Shown one piece after another: positions 9,030 through 17,149 of a stretch of 64,000 bases of DNA (positions within the stretch are counted from its first letter, which is position 1; each line of letters opens with the position of its first letter). Below the pieces are notes generated by a model, which had not been told where the DNA came from, made no database searches, and saw nothing but the letters and a program-made list of their open reading frames with translations. The position numbers were made by a program, and so were the translations under genes. The stretch is from Planctomycetota bacterium (GTDB taxonomy: Bacteria; Planctomycetota; UBA1135; GCA-002686595): contig JABACD010000017.1 in the NCBI GenBank assembly GCA_014237855.1, forward strand, positions 20,997 to 84,996, given 5' to 3'.

Positions 9030-10901
9030 GTGGGAAATCGAGAAATCACAGGCCGACTTGTGTTTGCCGAGCAGGTAGAGGGAACCCCCAAGGCGCTCCA
9101 CAACATGCGCCTCGAGCTCTGGGACCGTGACCACACGTCGAACTTCCCGGTCACCTGTGGGTTCACGGACGTTGACGGTACCTTCACCTTGACCTACGAC
9201 TCTGACGAGGTGGCGCCGACCTGGTTTCAGAAACCGTCCCTGGTTCTTCGTGTCATGGATCGGGATTACCACTACGCGGACGACGACCAGCCCGCGGATC
9301 AGTGGGAGTTGATCGCAGCCATTGAGCTCTCGAGTTCGCTTCCGCCTGACGGAGAAAAGGTCGATCTCGGAACTCACGCGGTCCACTACTGGGAATACGA
9401 AGACCCCAATAAGGCGGGGGCGACTGCCTTTTCGCCCAGGGTCGCAGTGATCGACGGAGAGGTCCCCCAGGCCTTCCGCACCGGGCGCCAGCTCGAGCAA
9501 GCTGCGGTAAGAGCCCGTTGCGAGAAGACCTATGTCGAGGGAATGAAGGCCAACGCCGGGAACGAGGACCTCCCAAAGATCGCCCCGATGAATGAGGCTT
9601 TCCCCAAGAACCTGACTCGCGAATTGGGAGATGAGGCCGCGGACTCCGACGAGTACTTCTGCGATCTCGTGCTGAGCGGGTTCAATCCGTGCCTCCTCCA
9701 GAAGGGCGAGAGCCAGGGTCAGCTCTATCAGGAGTTCAGCTGGAAAGGCATTGAACAGGACGGAGTCCACTTCGCGCCCGACACCCGGGCCAACTTCCGC
9801 TTCGACGGCGGAAACCTGACTCTGGAGAGCATCGTCGTCACCAAGCGAACAGCCAACGAGAACATGGCGGCGAGTTCCGCGGTCTACGACGAGCCCGTGA
9901 CCTACACCGCCGCGGACGAGGCATGGAACGGCGTCAAGCGCTTGTTCCGAGTGAACTACTTTCTTTTTGGCGAGATCGAGACGTACCTCAGCGCAACTCA
10001 CCTCAACGTCGAGCAATACATAGTCCCATTGCGACGGAACGTCCGCAAGAATCCGATCGCGCGGCTTCTCACCCCCCACCTCTACGGGACCGTGGAGGTC
10101 AACCGAAGCGCCAACGGACTCTTGATCGCTCCCGACGGATTGATTCCAAAGTGCTCAGCCGTGACGCCCACCTCGGTCGCCGTGATCTCCAGCCGTACCT
10201 TCACGACCTATAATTGGAAAGGTTGGAGCCCCCGCACTCCCCTGTGTGATTCGCACCGCTATGCACGGTTGGCGAAACTCTATTGGAGTGTCATCAGCGA
10301 TTACGTTGCGGACTTCTTCAATGCCCATGACGCGGAGATTCGCGAGCACTGGAGCGAGATCCACCATATGTCCCAGGAACTCGTCGCCCATGCTGCGGTC
10401 TACGAACCTCAAGATGGGGCCAGCAGCTACGATGCAAACGAGATCAACACCCCCGACAAGCCCCATCCCGAGCGTGGAGAGGCCGGGCCGTCTGCAATCA
10501 GCCCGATCACGACGAACGATGTGCCCTCGGATCAAGACCTCGAGAATCTCCAGCAGGTCTGTCGCTACCTCCTGCAGCTCACGACCTTCCAGCACACCTG
10601 GGTCAATGACACGCAGTACGACATTGGCGGCGATGTGCGCTTCACGACTCTCGGGGTGTCTGGCGATCTGACCGATCCAGAGGTCTTGAATGGACCGATC
10701 GAGATGCAAGTCCGGGCCTATGATGCGCTCCAACACCCCTTCTATACCTACTTGCTCGCGATGACCCGCTACGGCTACATCCTGCGAAACGAGGACAACG
10801 ACATGTCTCTCAATCTCCGTCAGCGACTCGCCAGTCGTCAGGACGAGTTCAAGGATCTGGGCTTGGACGTCCGTTACATTCGCTCTCGGATCAATACCTA
10901 G
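9030..10901 (+). CDS. Lipoxygenase-fold protein with N-terminal beta-sandwich (paralogue B)
   Basis: 623 residues. The first 120 or so form a transthyretin/carboxypeptidase-regulatory-like sandwich (ITGRLVFAE, CGFTDVDGTFTL) instead of the PLAT domain of eukaryotic enzymes. The rest aligns with paralogue A through LLTPHLYGTVEVN (about 346-358) and the C-terminal half. Counting from WNGVK (299-303), the first two iron-ligand positions are Gly314 and Tyr319, and only the non-ligand third His (His324) remains. The later pair is intact as His522 and Asn526 in HTWVNDTQY. The chain ends INT, so the terminal Ile ligand is replaced. The start is GTG with AGGAG seven bases upstream. No signal peptide is seen. 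It may be a pseudoenzyme or a binding protein. Confidence 0.7.
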   Translation: MGNREITGRLVFAEQVEGTPKALHNMRLELWDRDHTSNFPVTCGFTDVDGTFTLTYDSDEVAPTWFQKPSLVLRVMDRDYHYADDDQPADQWELIAAIELSSSLPPDGEKVDLGTHAVHYWEYEDPNKAGATAFSPRVAVIDGEVPQAFRTGRQLEQAAVRARCEKTYVEGMKANAGNEDLPKIAPMNEAFPKNLTRELGDEAADSDEYFCDLVLSGFNPCLLQKGESQGQLYQEFSWKGIEQDGVHFAPDTRANFRFDGGNLTLESIVVTKRTANENMAASSAVYDEPVTYTAADEAWNGVKRLFRVNYFLFGEIETYLSATHLNVEQYIVPLRRNVRKNPIARLLTPHLYGTVEVNRSANGLLIAPDGLIPKCSAVTPTSVAVISSRTFTTYNWKGWSPRTPLCDSHRYARLAKLYWSVISDYVADFFNAHDAEIREHWSEIHHMSQELVAHAAVYEPQDGASSYDANEINTPDKPHPERGEAGPSAISPITTNDVPSDQDLENLQQVCRYLLQLTTFQHTWVNDTQYDIGGDVRFTTLGVSGDLTDPEVLNGPIEMQVRAYDALQHPFYTYLLAMTRYGYILRNEDNDMSLNLRQRLASRQDEFKDLGLDVRYIRSRINT

Positions 10902-11161
10902 CGCCGAGGTCCCCTCCGCTCAGAACCAGGCTCGGCGCGACAGCATTCCCCCGCCCGGGTTGGCCGTCGCCAGGCGCCGCTCCTGCCCGAGCAGGTCACA
11001 TCTCCAAGACACCCTCCGACTCCGTAGCTGGGCTACGAGTCGAGGGGCGCTGGAGCGCCTCGAAAGGAGAAACTCCTGCTGGACCGTTGGAGCCGGGAAG
11101 AGCAGAGTCCTCTCCCGAAAGTGCCTGCTCCAACGGCGTCAGCCGCTGGGCCAAAGTTATG
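10902..11161. other. Gap between paralogue B and the tRNA locus
   Basis: No gene, RNA or clear repeat was found beyond short local GC-rich dyads. Confidence 0.35.
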
Positions 11162-11219
11162 GCTACCAATCAATAGAGAAGGCCGCCCTCGCGGGCGGCC
11201 TTCTCTATTGATTGGTAGC
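11162..11219 (-). terminator. Perfect 27-bp inverted repeat overlapping the tRNA-fMet 3' end
   Basis: Arm 11162-11188 and arm 11193-11219 are exact reverse complements with a TCGC loop (11189-11192). In the tRNA transcript this gives a GC-rich stem (GGCCGCCC/GGGCGGCC) followed by TTCTCTATTGATTGG, so it can serve as a terminator. Unusually, the first seven bases of the hairpin on the transcript are the last seven of the tRNA (including discriminator and CCA). The stem therefore pairs with the mature 3' end. Confidence 0.7.
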
Positions 11220-11289
11220 GGGGGTAGGATTCGAACCTACGACCTCCGGGTTATGAGCCCGACGAGCTGCCTGACTGCTCCACCCCGCG
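11213..11289 (-). tRNA. Initiator tRNA-Met (CAT)
   Basis: The reverse complement folds into a 77-nt cloverleaf with CCA encoded. The acceptor 5' strand is CGCGGGG, the anticodon loop is CTCATAA, the T arm is GTAGG TTCGAAT CCTAC, and the 3' strand is CCCCGCT then ACCA. The anticodon stem carries the three consecutive G-C pairs typical of initiators. Position 1 (C) faces U72 and does not pair; E. coli has C1 x A72, and an unpaired 1:72 is the formylation hallmark. This marks it as tRNA-fMet and not elongator Met or tRNA-Ile2. Confidence 0.95.
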
Positions 11290-11327
11290 ACACGTGGGAG
11301 GGATCATCGTCTGGCGCCCCGACGTGG

Positions 11328-14321
11328 TCAAGCCCAGTCCAGACCTTTATTGTGCTGGATTGAGTCCACTCTGGACCGGAGACCCCCGTCAGCTTCACCT
11401 GAGCTCGAATCAGGACCGGATGCAGGACCGGAATCCTCCTCCACTTTCTCCGGCTCGTCACCAGTTGACGCCTCTTTCTCGACTCCCTCTCCAGTGCCTT
11501 CAGGACCCTCCTGGTCCGCCGGCTTGTCCCCCCCCTGCTCCGGCTCGACCTGGTCCTCAGGCTCGATCGGATCCGGTCTCTCTCTCAGTTCGGTGAGGCG
11601 GGCGAGCAATCCGGCGCGAAGCTCGAGCAGGCCCTTCTGCAGATCCTGGGTCTCGATCAACCCCGCCCAGAGGGCACCCTCCGGAGCGGACGGCAGGGTC
11701 GGCACCGGCTCTCCCTCGATCGGATCGGGCAGCAACCCGGGCAGCTCACTCAAGAGCCCGGCCACGGTCTCGATGCCCTCGGGCTCTCCAACCAGCAGCG
11801 CGCGCTCGGCCAGGTCGCGTAGGTCCTGGGTACGAACGGCTGCAGGCTCCAGCTTCCAGTTCACCTCCTGAACGAGTAGCAGCGAGACTCGCAGGGCCTC
11901 GCGGACAGCACCACGGTCCGGTTCGCCCTCGTCCACGTTGGTCACCAGCAACTCGGATCCCCGGCGCAGGTCTCGCAGCTCCAGGACCGGGCTCCCTGGC
12001 GGCGGAGAGCCAGCCTCGACCGGCATGGCGGGGAGCTCCCGTTCAAAGAGCGTCCGGTAGTCGATGAGGGCGGCGACCTCGTTGCCACTCGCAAGGTGGA
12101 AACGCGCACGGTCCCGTAGAACCAGGGCACTCTGAGCGGAATCCTGGGACTCAGCTGCGTACGCGAGCGCTGCGGAAAAGTGCTCCAGCACCTCCTCCGC
12201 CGTACCCGCCTCGGGATCCAGCGCGAGCCAGTCGGAGAGGAACAGCGCCTGCACATGGGCCAGCTCTCGAGAGTCCTGCGCCTCATTGCCAGCACGACAG
12301 GCCGGCAGGTGCAGGCGGTTGAGCCGTCCGAGGAAGGACTCCCCACCCGGCAAGCTACCGGCCGCCTCTCGCAGCTCTGCAGCCCAGAGAACGATCGAGT
12401 GATTCTGCCTTGCACTGAGTTCGGTCAGGGTCTCCGGCAAGAGTGCCGAGACCATCCCCAGGGCGAGACGCAGGCGCAGGATTCGGCTGGCCTCGTTCTC
12501 CACCGACAGGAGCCTGGTCGCACCATGAAGCTGAGCGTTGCCGCTGTCCCCAGCCAGTGCCTGAAGGGTCTGCGCCAGGCTGCTGATCACCGCGGGTCCG
12601 CTGCCGACAATCCCATCGAAGCTGGGTAGGGCCACGAGGGCGTCCAGCTGTTCTGCTCCTCCCAGCCTGGCTATCAGGTCGAGCAGCTGGGTCTGCAACT
12701 CGGGCACGGTCTCTCGCCCCAGGCTATCGATGAAGGCCCGGGGATCTGCTCCCGCGACCAGCGCGCTCAGCTTCTCGGCCTCCAGGTAAGAAAGGGCTCG
12801 TCGCCGCAAGTTCGCGTCATCGCCCTTGAGCCGCTCCAGCAAGGTGGCCAGCACGAGCTCCGCAGCCGGATCCTCAGGCGCCAGGGCAGCAGCCATCTCT
12901 CCCAACGCGGCCAGGAGGTTGTAGGCCAGAACCGGGGAGGTCTGACGTGCTCCCAGGATCACGGCGGCCCGTGCGAGGCTCTCGGCATCCCCTACCAGCG
13001 GCAAGAGCTTCGAGGCACCGATTCGAACGACGTCGGACTCGAGGTCGTCCTCGATCATCCCGATCACCATGGCGTTCATGGGGTCGAGAGATCGTCCGGT
13101 GTCCAGACCTGCCTTTTGAGCTCGACTCGCCAGGTTCTCCAGGGCGTAGAGAGAGGTGACCACCACGTCACGATCAGTCAGGCGATGGGGAGCCACCAGC
13201 CGCGTGATCTGACCGACCAAGAGGTCGATGGCCTTCAGCAGACTGCTCTCACCAGAATCTGCCTCGCTCCAAGGGAGACGACGGAGAGCATCGGCGATCG
13301 GTGCCTGTAGGTCCGCGTAGCCCTGGTCGATTCGTCTCTCGAGCATCTCTCTCAACCGAACCATGTCAGGGTCCTCGGCCGGTGCTGCCCCACGGATGAG
13401 CAGCAGGCCATCGAGGCTCGCCTGAAATGCAGCTCCATCGGTCTCGCTCGCAGCATGAGCCAGGAGCATCTCCACCGCGGTCGCGATGTCACCGTTGTGT
13501 GCACGCCCCAGCACTGCGGCCGCTGCTGCACGCAGGCGAGGGTCTGCGTCGGAGAGCAAGACCTCGGCCCGTTGAGGCTCGTAGCCGAGGAGGTCGATCA
13601 AGGTCTCGCGAGCCTCGGTGTCGCGCTCGCGCGCCGTCTCCATGAAGATACTGTCCTGGCAGACCTGGTGAGCCTCGGGCCAGAAGGCCTCGAACTCCTC
13701 CGTATCCTCAAACCAGCGCAGGTAGAGGTCATGGAGCGCAAGGCGAACGGCCAGCACCAGGCGCGGATTCTTCGAGTCCAGACGCTGGGCCAGTTCCCTG
13801 GCCAATCCGTACTCGCCGAGACGCCCGAGGGCCCTGGCCGTCGCGCACCACTGGATCACCTGGCTGGAGTCGGCCAGGATGTCGCGTACCTCGTCCTCCC
13901 AGAGCTCGCGGGCCTTGGGATCCTCATCGATTCTCTTGCGAATCCACTTCACCGCCGCTTCCCTGATCTCCAGACGCTCGGAGCGGCGAGTCGCGGTCGA
14001 TGTGCCCGGAATCTCACGGCCCACGCGCAGGATCATGGCCCTCAGGACCGGATCCGGATCAATCAGCCACAGCTCATCGGCACGCTTGAGCAGGTCTTCC
14101 ACTCTCAAGGTCTCCAGCTCGCGCCAGACACGGCTGAAGTCCTCGGGACGGGTGAGCCGACGGCTCGAGCTGGCCTCGACAGGCTGAATATCCTCGCCGG
14201 GCCCGTCCGATGAACGGCCCCCAGCACTCGAGGGGACTCCCCAGGAGGCGGAGAGCACCAGGCAGATTGACAACAGGCCAGCTTTCCACTGTGTGTCAGC
14301 TACCTGTCTGCTTCCTTTCAT
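11328..14321 (-). CDS. Secreted HEAT-repeat protein with acidic C-terminal tail
   Basis: About 997 residues. An N-terminal signal peptide (hydrophobic LLSICLVLSASWG, then SSAGG) is followed by helical HEAT-like repeats over most of the chain (for example ARALGRLGEYGLARELAQR and DPRLRAAAAAVLGRA). The tail of about 90 residues is rich in Pro, Glu, Gly and Ser. HEAT repeats are protein-binding scaffolds, and no catalytic domain is seen. The ATG at 14321 is used. The TTG at 14336 directly abuts AGGAG and is unlikely, though the spacing from AGGAG to the ATG (15 bases) is also long. It lies about 90 bases downstream of aroK and may be read from the same transcript. Partner unknown. Confidence 0.7.
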   Translation of the reverse strand: MKGSRQVADTQWKAGLLSICLVLSASWGVPSSAGGRSSDGPGEDIQPVEASSSRRLTRPEDFSRVWRELETLRVEDLLKRADELWLIDPDPVLRAMILRVGREIPGTSTATRRSERLEIREAAVKWIRKRIDEDPKARELWEDEVRDILADSSQVIQWCATARALGRLGEYGLARELAQRLDSKNPRLVLAVRLALHDLYLRWFEDTEEFEAFWPEAHQVCQDSIFMETARERDTEARETLIDLLGYEPQRAEVLLSDADPRLRAAAAAVLGRAHNGDIATAVEMLLAHAASETDGAAFQASLDGLLLIRGAAPAEDPDMVRLREMLERRIDQGYADLQAPIADALRRLPWSEADSGESSLLKAIDLLVGQITRLVAPHRLTDRDVVVTSLYALENLASRAQKAGLDTGRSLDPMNAMVIGMIEDDLESDVVRIGASKLLPLVGDAESLARAAVILGARQTSPVLAYNLLAALGEMAAALAPEDPAAELVLATLLERLKGDDANLRRRALSYLEAEKLSALVAGADPRAFIDSLGRETVPELQTQLLDLIARLGGAEQLDALVALPSFDGIVGSGPAVISSLAQTLQALAGDSGNAQLHGATRLLSVENEASRILRLRLALGMVSALLPETLTELSARQNHSIVLWAAELREAAGSLPGGESFLGRLNRLHLPACRAGNEAQDSRELAHVQALFLSDWLALDPEAGTAEEVLEHFSAALAYAAESQDSAQSALVLRDRARFHLASGNEVAALIDYRTLFERELPAMPVEAGSPPPGSPVLELRDLRRGSELLVTNVDEGEPDRGAVREALRVSLLLVQEVNWKLEPAAVRTQDLRDLAERALLVGEPEGIETVAGLLSELPGLLPDPIEGEPVPTLPSAPEGALWAGLIETQDLQKGLLELRAGLLARLTELRERPDPIEPEDQVEPEQGGDKPADQEGPEGTGEGVEKEASTGDEPEKVEEDSGPASGPDSSSGEADGGLRSRVDSIQHNKGLDWA

Positions 14322-14426
14322 CAGCCGCTTGAACAACTCCTAAAACCGATCCTATCAGTACTTATCACCAGTAACGATGGCCGTGAGGTCTTTCTTCGGC
14401 AATCACATCGCGTGAACTGACTGAAC

Positions 14427-14960
14427 TCATTGGTGAAGCTTGGTGAAGATTTCGTTAGCCACGGCAGAGGGCTCCCGATCCGACGTTTGGACGCAGAACT
14501 CGGCCACCTCACCGTAGAGCGGAGCCCGCCTCTCGGCGAGCACCCGAATCTCCTCGAGGGGGTCCAGATCCGTCAGGGCCGGCCGCCTGGTTGGATCACC
14601 GCAGATCCGCTCGTGCAGCACTCCGGCATCGGCATCAAGCCAGACGCAGCGAGTCCGCCGGCAGAGGAGATCGCGATTCTCGGCGGCCTCGATGACTCCC
14701 CCCCCCGTGGCCAGCACCACGGGCTGGTCCCAGGCCAGGCAGCTGGAGAGGGAGCGGGCCTCCAGCTCACGAAAGCGCTCCACACCGATCCGAGCCAGGA
14801 GCTCTCCGGCGTCCGTCTCCACGCCGTAATCTATCGTCACCAGATGCTTATCCAGGTCACAGAAGTCGAAGGCCAAGAGCTGGGCCAGCAGGCGACCGAC
14901 GGTTGTCTTGCCCGAGCCGCGAAGGCCGACGAGCGCGATGCTGACCGTCGAACCTGCCAC
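14427..14960 (-). CDS. aroK: Shikimate kinase
   Basis: 177 residues, the usual length. It phosphorylates shikimate at O3 with ATP, the fifth step of the chorismate pathway. Visible motifs are Walker A GLRGSGKTT (12-20), CDLD with the Mg/shikimate Asp, RFRELE with the shikimate-binding Arg, the ATGGGVI glycine loop, and RRPAL in the lid. The start is GTG, overlapping the last base of the aroDE stop codon (TAGTG), so it is translationally coupled to the enzyme for the two preceding steps. Cytoplasmic. Confidence 0.95.
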   Translation of the reverse strand: MAGSTVSIALVGLRGSGKTTVGRLLAQLLAFDFCDLDKHLVTIDYGVETDAGELLARIGVERFRELEARSLSSCLAWDQPVVLATGGGVIEAAENRDLLCRRTRCVWLDADAGVLHERICGDPTRRPALTDLDPLEEIRVLAERRAPLYGEVAEFCVQTSDREPSAVANEIFTKLHQ

Positions 14961-16504
14961 TAGCTACCCGCCCTGGCTTCTTCCCGGTCCCGGTGAAAAG
15001 CATGCTCGAAGGTAGCCCGCATCAGCTTCTCGTCTGGCTCCAAACGAGTGAAGCGCCTGAACTGCTCCAGGGCCTGCCGCACGAACCACTCCCCTCCAGG
15101 CACCAGGGTGTTGTTGCGCTCGCGGGCCGCGGCCAGCAGTGGAGTCAGCATCGGCCGGTAATTGGCCTCGATCACGACTCGGTCCCGGGGAAGCATCTGA
15201 GCCTCAAAAGGCAACGCATCCGGTTGAGCCAGGGAGCCGGCAGGAGTGCAGTGCACGAGGATGTCATAGGCCGCCTCTCCCAGCTGCCCCCAGGGTACGT
15301 GGGTACCCAGGAAGGTCTCGGCTAGCTCCGCGGCACGATCGTCCCGGCGTGCCGTGACCAGCAACAGCGAGCCGATCTCGCGGGTCGCCTGGGCGGCGGC
15401 CCGTGCGGCACCTCCGGCGCCGACGACGAGCACCCGCGCCTGGGCCGGGGGGATCTCATCGAATCCTCGCTGCGCGTGAGCGAGGAGCGCGCCCTGGATC
15501 GTGTCTCGAAGAGCGGAGACATCCGTGTTCGAGGCCAGCCAGCCCTCGCCATCGCGAATGAGGGTGTTGGCGGCACCGGCCTTCTCCGCGGAGGTCTCGC
15601 CGGAACTGGAGAGCCTGAGGGCCTCCTCCTTGAAGGGAGCCGTCACCGAGAAGCCACGGAAGTTCTCATCGTCCGCAAGACGCAAGAACGCCTCCAGACT
15701 CTCGGGCTCGAACGCGAGGTAGACCGCATCGAGGTGCTTGGCCTTCATGGCCATGCCCTGAAGCAGCGGCGACCAGGAGTGCTCGACGGGACGACCGACA
15801 ATGCCGAAGACTGCGGTCTCGGGTCCGAAACCACCCGGGGGCGCCAGGCCGAGCAGCTCATCCACCTGAAGCTGGCCAGGTGCTGTTGGCACTCCTCCCG
15901 AGTCCCGATGTGGAGCAGCGTAGGTGAAGGGGGATCCGCAGATGGGCGCCAGGACGCGGGTGAAGGCTCCGGCTGCTCCACTGCAAAAGGAAATCAGGCC
16001 CCCGCCCGAGCTTCGCAGGTGGCGCAGGACCCGCAGGCCGTCCTCGCAGGTCCTGGCGTGGGTGACGAGCTTGACCACATCGCCCTCGTAGAGCACGGCC
16101 TTCTGCTCCTCGTGGAGGGCCTCGAGATCCTCCGGAGTTCCCTCCAGCTCATGCCGCGAGACGATCCGGTGGCACTTGCCTTCCATCTCTCCCAGGTCGA
16201 GCGAGAGACGCCAGTCGATGTCGACAAAGTTGGCACCGGCACGTGCAGCAACGTGCAGGAGCTCGAGACGATCATCGATTGTGCCCTGAAAGTCACCGAA
16301 GGCCTCGGCACCGTGCACGGTGACGATGACTGGCTTGGTGCTGGACTTGATGACCCTTCTCAAGGCCTCCTCGCCAGGATTTCCGATCCGATCGAGGCGC
16401 AGCTCGAGCACGTCTGCCAGGGGTAGGTGGCGCGCAATCGCCGCGTTCAGGGACTCGAGGTTCTCTTCCAGCAGCGAGACGACAATGGCCATGGACAGAA
16501 CCAT
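14960..16504 (-). CDS. aroDE: Bifunctional 3-dehydroquinate dehydratase / shikimate dehydrogenase
   Basis: 514 residues fusing a type I dehydroquinase (about 1-225) to a shikimate dehydrogenase (about 235-500). The dehydratase shows the catalytic His in VSRHELEGT and the Schiff-base Lys in DVVKLVTHA. The dehydrogenase shows SVTAPFKEEAL with the catalytic Lys, AANTLI, SNTDVSAL with the catalytic Asp, the NADP loop VVGAGGAARAA, and the C-terminal GGEWFVRQAL. The fusion channels dehydroquinate to shikimate, which aroK then uses. Such DHQ-SDH fusions are known in plants and some planctomycetes and chlamydiae. In SNTDVSAL the usual Gly after NTD is replaced by Val, which should be tolerated. Confidence 0.95.
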   Translation of the reverse strand: MVLSMAIVVSLLEENLESLNAAIARHLPLADVLELRLDRIGNPGEEALRRVIKSSTKPVIVTVHGAEAFGDFQGTIDDRLELLHVAARAGANFVDIDWRLSLDLGEMEGKCHRIVSRHELEGTPEDLEALHEEQKAVLYEGDVVKLVTHARTCEDGLRVLRHLRSSGGGLISFCSGAAGAFTRVLAPICGSPFTYAAPHRDSGGVPTAPGQLQVDELLGLAPPGGFGPETAVFGIVGRPVEHSWSPLLQGMAMKAKHLDAVYLAFEPESLEAFLRLADDENFRGFSVTAPFKEEALRLSSSGETSAEKAGAANTLIRDGEGWLASNTDVSALRDTIQGALLAHAQRGFDEIPPAQARVLVVGAGGAARAAAQATREIGSLLLVTARRDDRAAELAETFLGTHVPWGQLGEAAYDILVHCTPAGSLAQPDALPFEAQMLPRDRVVIEANYRPMLTPLLAAARERNNTLVPGGEWFVRQALEQFRRFTRLEPDEKLMRATFEHAFHRDREEARAGS

Positions 16505-16549
16505 AGACCAATGCCTGTGAGGAGGGAACTCCCCGCAAGGAGCCCAGGG

Positions 16550-17005
16550 TCACTCCCCGGCAGCATCCTCGTTCCAGGCCTGGTAGTCCATGTCCTCGAA
16601 GACCGTCTCCACGTAGCCCTCCCGTCCAGAGGCCTCGACCTCCCTTGCGTAGGCCGCCAGGATCGCCTTGTGGAAGTGATCACGGGCCCTCTGGTGGATC
16701 GGGTGCGCTATATCGGAGTAGAGCCGCGGGCGCCCTCGCTCATCCAGGCCTGCGCGGTTCTTCTCGAGTCGCTCGCCGCAATCAGCGCAGAATCGTGACC
16801 GAACATGATTCTTGCCACCGCAACTGGGGCACCGATCGCACAGCTTGCGGCTCGGCATCGCGACGAACAGGTGGTTAGTACCCGACGAGATGATCTTGAT
16901 ATCACGAATGACCAGGGCATTCTCCAGCGTGATGCTCGCGAACGCGACCAGCTTGTCCCGTGCACTCTGCACCAGCTTGATCCTGACCTCTGTAATGTTC
17001 AGCAA
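16550..17005 (-). CDS. spoVG: SpoVG-family protein with inserted zinc ribbon
   Basis: 151 residues. The N-terminal half is SpoVG: NITEVRIKLV, LVAFASITLENALVIRDIKII and the hallmark VAMPSRK. In Bacillus and relatives SpoVG binds nucleic acid and influences septation and gene expression. Between MPSRK and the conserved DIAHPI segment sits a Cys-rich insert, CDRCPSCG ... FCADCGERL, that makes a treble-clef or zinc-ribbon-like site from two CxxC pairs plus one extra Cys. From memory, this insert occurs in planctomycete SpoVG proteins. It lies 45 bases upstream of aroDE and may share its transcript. Confidence 0.9.
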   Translation of the reverse strand: MLNITEVRIKLVQSARDKLVAFASITLENALVIRDIKIISSGTNHLFVAMPSRKLCDRCPSCGGKNHVRSRFCADCGERLEKNRAGLDERGRPRLYSDIAHPIHQRARDHFHKAILAAYAREVEASGREGYVETVFEDMDYQAWNEDAAGE

Positions 17006-17149
17006 GACGATTCCCCCTCTGGATTTCTGTTATCCGGAGTAGGGAGTGCACCCGGGGCTGATTCTCAGGGCCCATTCTCGAATCTGAGCTCGATGGCCAT
17101 CCGGCAGGAAAAATCTGCCCCAGTCGGGCATGAGCAATGGGTGAGTACT

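Noticed and set aside
9009-10079. 356-residue minus-strand open frame inside lipoxygenase paralogue B
   Set aside because: The plus-strand frame carries the lipoxygenase motifs and a proper ribosome-binding site; the antisense frame has neither.
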